DNA of 64,000 nucleotides from Pseudomonas sp. R76 (GTDB lineage Bacteria; Pseudomonadota; Gammaproteobacteria; Pseudomonadales; Pseudomonadaceae): NCBI RefSeq assembly GCF_009834565.1, contig NZ_CP019428.1, positions 1,364,001 to 1,428,000 of the forward strand, read 5' to 3'. Shown piece by piece: positions 58,896 to 64,000 of this stretch (position 1 is its first letter; each line of letters starts with the position of its first letter). The notes under the pieces were generated by a model. It saw only the letters and a program-made list of their open reading frames with translations, ran no database searches and was not told where the DNA came from. The position numbers and the translations under genes were made by a program.

Positions 58896-59585
58896 GTGAC
58901 CGTTTCTCTCAGTCGTCTCGAGCGCCAGCTCGGCTACACCTTCAAGGACCAGGAATTGATGGTCCTTGCCCTCACACACCGCAGTTTTGCAGGGCGTAAT
59001 AACGAACGCCTGGAATTTCTCGGTGACGCCATTCTCAACTTTGCCGCCGGTGAGGCGCTGTTCGAGCGCTTCCCGCAAGCGCGCGAAGGCCAGCTGTCAC
59101 GCCTGCGTGCACGCCTGGTGAAAGGCGAGACCCTGGCCGTGCTGGCCCGTGGTTTCGGCCTGGGCGAATACCTGCGCCTGGGTTCCGGTGAATTGAAAAG
59201 CGGTGGGTTCCGTCGCGAATCGATCCTGGCCGATGCCCTGGAAGCGTTGATTGGTGCGATCTACCTGGATGCAGGCATGGAGACGGCCAAGGAGCGCGTC
59301 GTTGCCTGGCTGGCGTCGGAGATCGAAAGCCTCACGCTGGTCGACACCAACAAAGATCCCAAGACCCGCCTGCAGGAGTACCTGCAGTCGCGTGGTTGCG
59401 AACTGCCACGCTACGAAGTGGTGGATATCCAGGGTGAGCCGCATTGCCGCGTCTTCTTCGTGGAATGTGAAATCACCTTATTGAATGAAAAAAGCCGAGG
59501 TCAGGGTGTGAGCCGTCGTATTGCCGAACAGGTAGCGGCGGCTGCAGCACTGATTGCCCTGGGCGTGGAGAATGGCCATGACTGA
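58896..59585 (+). CDS. rnc: Ribonuclease III
   Basis: A 229-residue double-strand-specific endonuclease for rRNA and mRNA processing. The signature [14 protein letters not shown] with catalytic acidic residues lies at about 40–53, a second acidic site at [15 protein letters not shown], and a C-terminal dsRNA-binding domain ([33 protein letters not shown]). GTG start at 58896. It overlaps era by 8 bases. The 152-bp gap to lepB is gene-free apart from the hairpin; other pseudomonads often carry a small DUF4845 gene here. Confidence 0.98.
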   Translation: MTVSLSRLERQLGYTFKDQELMVLALTHRSFAGRNNERLEFLGDAILNFAAGEALFERFPQAREGQLSRLRARLVKGETLAVLARGFGLGEYLRLGSGELKSGGFRRESILADALEALIGAIYLDAGMETAKERVVAWLASEIESLTLVDTNKDPKTRLQEYLQSRGCELPRYEVVDIQGEPHCRVFFVECEITLLNEKSRGQGVSRRIAEQVAAAAALIALGVENGHD

Positions 59586-60480
59586 TTCAACCGCAACACG
59601 CTGTGGCTATGTTGCCATCGTCGGCCGCCCGAACGTGGGCAAGTCCACGCTGCTGAACCACATCCTCGGCCAGAAGCTCGCGATCACCTCGCGCAAGCCG
59701 CAGACCACCCGCCACAACATGCTGGGCATCAAGACTGAAGGCGCCGTGCAAGCGGTGTACGTCGACACGCCAGGCATGCACAAGGGCGGCGAAAAAGCGC
59801 TGAACCGCTACATGAACAAAACCGCTTCGGCGGCGTTGAAAGACGTCGACGTGGTGATCTTCGTGGTTGACCGCACCAAGTGGACCGACGAAGACCAGAT
59901 GGTTCTGGAGCGCGTGCAGTACGTCACCGGCCCGTTGATCGTCGCGCTGAACAAGACCGACCGCATCGAAGACAAAGCCGAGCTGATGCCGCACCTGACG
60001 TGGCTGCAGGAACAACTGCCGAATGCCCAGATCATGCCGATCTCGGCCCAGCACGGTCACAACCTGGAAGCCCTGGAACGCGTGATCGCCGGTTACCTGC
60101 CGGAGAACGAGCACTTCTTCCCGGAAGACCAGATCACCGACCGCAGCAGCCGTTTTCTTGCCGCCGAACTGGTCCGCGAGAAAATCATGCGTCAGATGGG
60201 CGCCGAGCTGCCGTACCAGATCACCGTCGAAATCGAAGAGTTCAAGCAGCAGGGCAAAACCCTGCATATCCACGCCTTGATCCTCGTCGAACGTGACGGC
60301 CAGAAGAAAATCATCATTGGCGACAAGGGCGAGCGCATCAAGCGCATCGGCACCGAGGCGCGCAAGGACATGGAATTGCTGTTCGATTCCAAGATCATGC
60401 TTAACCTGTGGGTGAAGGTTAAGGGTGGCTGGTCCGATGATGAGCGTGCGCTGCGCTCCCTGGGCTACGGCGACCTGTAA
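59578..60480 (+). CDS. era: GTPase Era
   Basis: A 300-residue 16S rRNA-binding GTPase needed for 30S maturation. G1 [14 protein letters not shown]2 region [14 protein letters not shown]3 DTPGM, G4 NKTDRI, and a C-terminal KH domain ([20 protein letters not shown]). ATG 59578 ([10 protein letters not shown]) overlaps the rnc end; another in-frame ATG is two codons upstream. A REPIN separates it from recO. Confidence 0.98.
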   Translation: MTDSTATRCGYVAIVGRPNVGKSTLLNHILGQKLAITSRKPQTTRHNMLGIKTEGAVQAVYVDTPGMHKGGEKALNRYMNKTASAALKDVDVVIFVVDRTKWTDEDQMVLERVQYVTGPLIVALNKTDRIEDKAELMPHLTWLQEQLPNAQIMPISAQHGHNLEALERVIAGYLPENEHFFPEDQITDRSSRFLAAELVREKIMRQMGAELPYQITVEIEEFKQQGKTLHIHALILVERDGQKKIIIGDKGERIKRIGTEARKDMELLFDSKIMLNLWVKVKGGWSDDERALRSLGYGDL

Positions 60481-60509
60481 TCAGTTTCCAGTAACACCGC
60501 AGGACAACA

Positions 60510-60599
60510 TGTGGGAGCGGGCTTGCTCGCGAATGCGGTATATCAGTCGACCTAATCAGTGACTGACCCACCGCTTTCGCGAGCAAGCCCGCTCCCACA
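60510..60599. repeat. REPIN (GTGGGAGCGGGCTTGCTCGCG type) between era and recO
   Basis: Inverted REP units at both ends (TGTGGGAGCGGGCTTGCTCG and its inverse) around a ~40-nt spacer. It lies inside an otherwise conserved operon and could form a strong mRNA hairpin between era and recO. Same type as 15686–15773. Confidence 0.9.
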
Positions 60600-60645
60600 T
60601 TGGGTTTGTGTCGTTGTCAAAAATGCATTTCAGCAGTGAGAGCCC

Positions 60646-61329
60646 ATGTCCCAACCCCCCAGCCAACTCGCCTACGTCCTGCACAGCCGCGCCTACCGCG
60701 AGACCAGCGCCCTGGTGGACTTCATCACGCCCCAAGGCCGCCTGCGCGCAGTGTTGCGCAGCGCGCGGGGCAAGGCAGGCACGTTGGCACGGCCATTTGT
60801 GGCCCTGGACGTGGAATTTCGTGGCAAGGGCGAGCTGAAAAACGTCGGTCGCCTGGAAAGCGTCGGCACTTCCGCCTGGCTTAACGGCGAAGCACTCTTC
60901 AGCGGCCTCTACCTCAATGAACTGCTGATACGCCTGCTGCCCGCCGAAGACCCGCACCCTGCGGTCTTCGATCACTACGCCGCGACCTTGTTGGCCCTGG
61001 CCGAAGGCCGCCCCCTGGAGCCGCTGCTGCGCGCCTTCGAATGGCGCCTGCTCGACGACCTCGGCTACGGCTTCGAACTGAGCAACGATTTGCACGGCGA
61101 TCCCATTGCTGAAGACGGCATGTACCGCCTGCAAGTCGACGCCGGCCTTGAGCGCGTGTACCTGCTGCAACCGGGCCTGTTCCAGGGCACTGAGCTGCTG
61201 GCCATGAGCGAAGCCGACTGGAGCGCCCCCGGCGCCTTGTCTGCCGCCAAGCGCTTGATGCGTCAGGCACTGGCCGTGCACTTGGGTGGGCGGCCGCTGG
61301 TCAGTCGCGAGTTGTTTCGAAAGCCCTGA
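60646..61329 (+). CDS. recO: DNA repair protein RecO
   Basis: A 227-residue recombination mediator that helps load RecA onto SSB-coated DNA. N-terminal OB-fold segment ([40 protein letters not shown]), helical middle ([19 protein letters not shown]), and C-terminal [19 protein letters not shown]. No zinc cysteines, as in other gamma-proteobacterial RecO. ATG 60646; pdxJ follows 51 bases later. Confidence 0.97.
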   Translation: MSQPPSQLAYVLHSRAYRETSALVDFITPQGRLRAVLRSARGKAGTLARPFVALDVEFRGKGELKNVGRLESVGTSAWLNGEALFSGLYLNELLIRLLPAEDPHPAVFDHYAATLLALAEGRPLEPLLRAFEWRLLDDLGYGFELSNDLHGDPIAEDGMYRLQVDAGLERVYLLQPGLFQGTELLAMSEADWSAPGALSAAKRLMRQALAVHLGGRPLVSRELFRKP

Positions 61330-61380
61330 CAACCCCGTGTATGCTGTGCAGCGTTTCTTTCCCTTTTCAGGAGCGCTTCC

Positions 61381-62124
61381 GTGACCACCAGCAATCGCAT
61401 TCTTCTTGGCGTCAACATCGACCACGTCGCTACCCTGCGCCAGGCCCGGGGCACCCGTTACCCCGACCCGGTCAAGGCCGCGCTGGACGCCGAAGAAGCG
61501 GGCGCCGACGGCATCACCGTGCACCTGCGCGAAGACCGCCGCCACATCCAGGAGCGCGACGTGCTGCTGCTCAAGGACGTGCTGCAAACCCGCATGAACT
61601 TCGAAATGGGCGTGACCGAAGAAATGATGGCGTTCGCCGAGCGCATCCGCCCGGCGCATATCTGCCTGGTGCCGGAAACCCGTCAGGAACTCACCACCGA
61701 AGGCGGCCTCGACGTGGCCGGCCAGGAGGCGCGGATCAAAGCCGCAGTGGAACGCCTGTCGAAGATCGGCAGTGAAGTCTCGCTGTTCATCGACGCCGAT
61801 GAGCGCCAGATCGAAGCCTCCCGCCGTGTCGGCGCGCCGGCCATCGAACTGCACACCGGCCGCTACGCCGATGCCACCACGCCGACCGAAGTGGCTGACG
61901 AACTGCAGCGCATCATCGACGGCGTCAAATGCGGCCTGAATGAAGGCCTTATCGTCAACGCCGGCCATGGTTTGCATTACCACAACGTTGAAGCCGTGGC
62001 TGCGATCAAGGGCATCAACGAACTCAACATCGGCCACGCGCTGGTGGCGCATGCGTTGTTCGTCGGTTTCAAAGGTGCGGTGGCCGAGATGAAAGCGCTG
62101 ATCCTGGCGGCTGCAAAGCACTGA
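61381..62124 (+). CDS. pdxJ: Pyridoxine 5'-phosphate synthase
   Basis: A 247-residue TIM-barrel enzyme that condenses 1-deoxy-xylulose 5-phosphate with 3-amino-2-oxopropyl phosphate, the last step of DXP-dependent vitamin B6 synthesis. Visible family segments: [16 protein letters not shown] (about 10–25), [37 protein letters not shown] and [11 protein letters not shown]. Start GTG 61381 ([10 protein letters not shown]). A REPIN follows and probably ends the transcript. Confidence 0.98.
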   Translation: MTTSNRILLGVNIDHVATLRQARGTRYPDPVKAALDAEEAGADGITVHLREDRRHIQERDVLLLKDVLQTRMNFEMGVTEEMMAFAERIRPAHICLVPETRQELTTEGGLDVAGQEARIKAAVERLSKIGSEVSLFIDADERQIEASRRVGAPAIELHTGRYADATTPTEVADELQRIIDGVKCGLNEGLIVNAGHGLHYHNVEAVAAIKGINELNIGHALVAHALFVGFKGAVAEMKALILAAAKH

Positions 62125-62148
62125 ATAACCCCGGTGGGAGCTGGCTTG

Positions 62149-62235
62149 TGTGGGAGCTGGCTTGCCTGCGATGCAGGCGACTCGGTCTATCAATCAGACC
62201 GAAGCGATGCTATCGCAGGCAAGCCAGCTCCCACA
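62149..62235. repeat. REPIN (GTGGGAGCTGGCTTGCCTGCGATG type) after pdxJ
   Basis: Inverted REP units around a spacer with an inner TCGGTCT…AGACCGA pairing. An additional partial copy of the left arm (GTGGGAGCTGGCTTG) directly precedes it at about 62134–62148, a tandem half-duplication. Same type as 33036–33122. Confidence 0.9.
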
Positions 62236-62313
62236 GGAAATCTCCAGAGTCTTCGCCCGTGTTTTCGCCGTGCGGCAATGCGAAGCCTTACTGTTTAGCC
62301 GGGGCAGGTGTAT

Positions 62314-62354
62314 CGTATCTGCCCTTTGCAGGCCTCTGGCCTGCGGCAGATACG
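62314..62354 (+). promoter_or_regulatory. Long hairpin immediately upstream of cumA
   Basis: Outer arms CGTATCTGCC (62314–62323) and GGCAGATACG (62345–62354) are perfectly complementary; inner arms GCAGGCC and GGCCTGC pair around a 3-nt loop, with a 4-nt bulge on one side. The 17-bp structure ends right next to the GAGG ribosome site of cumA (start 62365). There is no T run, so it looks like a leader structure that could control translation or RNA stability, not a terminator. Confidence 0.6.
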
Positions 62355-62364
62355 TGAGGTTGTT

Positions 62365-63741
62365 GTGTCCCGATCCTTTTCCCGTCGACAAATCCTGGGT
62401 GGTCTTGCAGGCCTGGCCGTAGTGGGCGTCGGTGCCGGTGGCGCCTATCGCTACTGGCTGGGGAAAGTCGCAGAAGCCGAAGCCGGGCACGATTACGAAC
62501 TGATCGCCGCACCGCTGGACGTAGAGTTGGTGCCAGGCCACAAAACCCAAGCCTGGGCATTCGGCCCGTCCGCGCCGGGCACCGAGTTGCGTGTGCGCCA
62601 AGGCGAATGGCTGCGGGTGCGCTTTATCAATCACCTGCCGGTCGCCACCACCATTCATTGGCATGGCATCCGCCTGCCGCTGGAAATGGACGGCGTGCCT
62701 TACGTCTCACAGTTGCCGGTGTTGCCCGGTGAATACTTCGACTACAAATTCCGCGTGCCCGACGCCGGCAGCTACTGGTATCACCCGCATGTGAACAGCA
62801 GCGAAGAACTCGGCCGTGGCCTGGTCGGCCCGTTGATCATCGAAGAGCGCGAACCCACCGGTTTCAAACACGAGCGCACCCTCAGCCTGAAAAGCTGGCA
62901 CGTGGACGAAGAAGGCGCATTTGTCGCCTTCAGCGTGCCCCGTGAAGCAGCGCGTGGCGGCACGGCCGGGCGCCTGTCGACGATCAATGGCGTGTCCCAG
63001 GCCGTGATCGATTTGCCTGCCGGGCAGATCACCCGCGTGCGCCTGCTCAACCTCGACAACACCCTGACCTATCGCATCAACATCCCTGACGTCGAAGCGC
63101 AGATCTACGCGCTGGACGGCAACCCCGTCGAGCCGCGCCCGCTGGGCAAGGAATACTGGCTGGGCCCGGGCATGCGCATTTGCCTGGCGATCAAGGCGCC
63201 GCCAGCCGGCGAAGAGCTGTCCATCCGCAACGGCCCGGTGCGCCTGGGCACCTTCCGTTCGGTGGCCAACACTGACGCACCCAACGAATGGCCACCGGCG
63301 CTGCCCGCCAACCCGATTGCCGAACCCGACCTGGCCAATGCGGAGAAACTCAACTTCAATTTCGAGTGGGTCGGCACGGTGTCGGTGGATGACGGCAAGC
63401 CGCCGAGCCTGTGGCAAATCAACGGCAAGGCCTGGGACATCACCGACAAGACCTGCGCCGACCGCCCGATTGCCAAGCTGGAAAAGGGCAAGAGCTACAT
63501 TCTCGAATTGAAGAACATGACCCAGTACCAGCACCCGATCCACCTGCACGGCATGAGTTTCAAGGTGATCGCCTCGAACCGCCACAAGGTGATCCCGTAT
63601 TTCACCGACACCTACCTGCTGGGCAAAAACGAGCGAGCCCGCGTGGCGTTGGTGGCGGATAACCCGGGGGTGTGGATGTTCCACTGCCACGTGATCGACC
63701 ACATGGAAACCGGCCTGATGGCCGCCATCGAGGTGGCGTGA
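62365..63741 (+). CDS. cumA: Multicopper oxidase CumA
   Basis: A 458-residue periplasmic multicopper oxidase. The Tat-type signal contains SRSFSRRQILGGLAGLAVVG (residues 2–21). All four copper motifs are present: TIHWHGIRLP, SYWYHPHVNS, HPIHLHGMSF and MFHCHVIDHMETGLM. It is the family of CumA, linked to Mn(II) oxidation in P. putida, though a copper-tolerance or other oxidase role is also possible. GTG 62365 is used because it begins the Tat signal and follows GAGG; the open frame to 62308 runs through the leader hairpin. Its stop overlaps the tadA start by one base. Confidence 0.93.
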   Translation: MSRSFSRRQILGGLAGLAVVGVGAGGAYRYWLGKVAEAEAGHDYELIAAPLDVELVPGHKTQAWAFGPSAPGTELRVRQGEWLRVRFINHLPVATTIHWHGIRLPLEMDGVPYVSQLPVLPGEYFDYKFRVPDAGSYWYHPHVNSSEELGRGLVGPLIIEEREPTGFKHERTLSLKSWHVDEEGAFVAFSVPREAARGGTAGRLSTINGVSQAVIDLPAGQITRVRLLNLDNTLTYRINIPDVEAQIYALDGNPVEPRPLGKEYWLGPGMRICLAIKAPPAGEELSIRNGPVRLGTFRSVANTDAPNEWPPALPANPIAEPDLANAEKLNFNFEWVGTVSVDDGKPPSLWQINGKAWDITDKTCADRPIAKLEKGKSYILELKNMTQYQHPIHLHGMSFKVIASNRHKVIPYFTDTYLLGKNERARVALVADNPGVWMFHCHVIDHMETGLMAAIEVA

Positions 63742-64000
63742 TGCGCCAGATTCGCCCCGCGGCGATTATCGACCGCAGCCGCGACCAGGATTTCATGCGC
63801 GAAGCCCTGGCCCTCGCCGCCCAAGGCGCTGCGCTGGGCGAAGTGCCCGTGGGCGCGGTGCTGGTGCAGGACGGTGAAATCATCGGCCGCGGGTTTAACT
63901 GCCCGATCAGCGGCAACGACCCCAGCGCCCATGCCGAAATGGTCGCCATCCGCGCCGCTGCGCAAGCGATCAGCAACTACCGCCTGGTCGGCAGCACGCT
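63741..64000 (+). CDS. tadA: tRNA-specific adenosine deaminase TadA (partial, runs off the window)
   Basis: The first 86 codons of a cytidine/adenosine-deaminase-fold protein. RDQDFMREALALAAQGAALG, EVPVGAVLVQDGEIIGRGFN, and the zinc-binding/catalytic motif SAHAEMVAIRAAAQAI. TadA converts A34 to inosine in tRNA-Arg. The second zinc motif (PCxxC) lies beyond the end of the window. ATG 63741 overlaps the cumA stop (TGATG). Confidence 0.93.
   Translation, partial: MRQIRPAAIIDRSRDQDFMREALALAAQGAALGEVPVGAVLVQDGEIIGRGFNCPISGNDPSAHAEMVAIRAAAQAISNYRLVGST

Overview
This is a chromosomal window from a Pseudomonas of the fluorescens group. The evidence is the conserved blocks lptG/lptF–pepA–holC–valS and lepA–lepB–rnc–era–recO–pdxJ–cumA–tadA, DUF3509 and levansucrase genes, and several REP/REPIN palindromes of the types typical of P. 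fluorescens (cores beginning GTGGGAGC). All calls come from reading the sequence; no database search was run.

Layout. (1) 1–14.9 kb is an accessory, mosaic region. It holds a thioredoxin-reductase-like flavoprotein, a LysR regulator divergent from a thiamine-diphosphate decarboxylase, two decayed IS66 copies, an IS3-family element inserted into one of them, an intact IS30-family element inserted into that IS3 element, AT-rich stretches with tiny genes, and a levansucrase gene preceded by a perfect LexA-type SOS box. The region ends at a psiE gene that has lost its 5' half. (2) 15–21.6 kb holds serine catabolism (sdaA with a LysR regulator and a relic of the serine transporter), a ribosome-hibernation-type protein, and an MFS efflux pump with its LysR regulator. 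(3) 21.6–22.7 kb is a six-unit tandem array of REPIN-like palindromes. (4) 22.7–33 kb is an iron-acquisition island: fecI–fecR–fecA on one strand, and on the other a DUF3649–PepSY–DUF3325 inner-membrane module, a second sigma/anti-sigma pair and a second TonB-dependent receptor. (5) 33–37.5 kb holds a glutaredoxin, ndpA/yejK, an HU gene, rlmF and an IS5-family relic. (6) 37.7–51 kb places accessory genes on both sides of valS: a 1718-residue Rhs/TcC-like protein with an unusual C-terminal domain, and a pair encoding a tandem Ig-repeat protein and an M60/enhancin-like metallopeptidase. (7) 51–64 kb is core genome.

How parts work together. The Fec-like systems probably sense and import ferric siderophores or citrate, with the PepSY module as a candidate inner-membrane reductase; a Fur-like box lies between the two divergent operons. 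The Rhs and M60 loci look like secreted weapons or host-interaction factors placed next to a housekeeping gene. The IS-rich 4–11 kb segment records at least three successive insertions, which can be ordered because each target duplication restores the interrupted reading frame.
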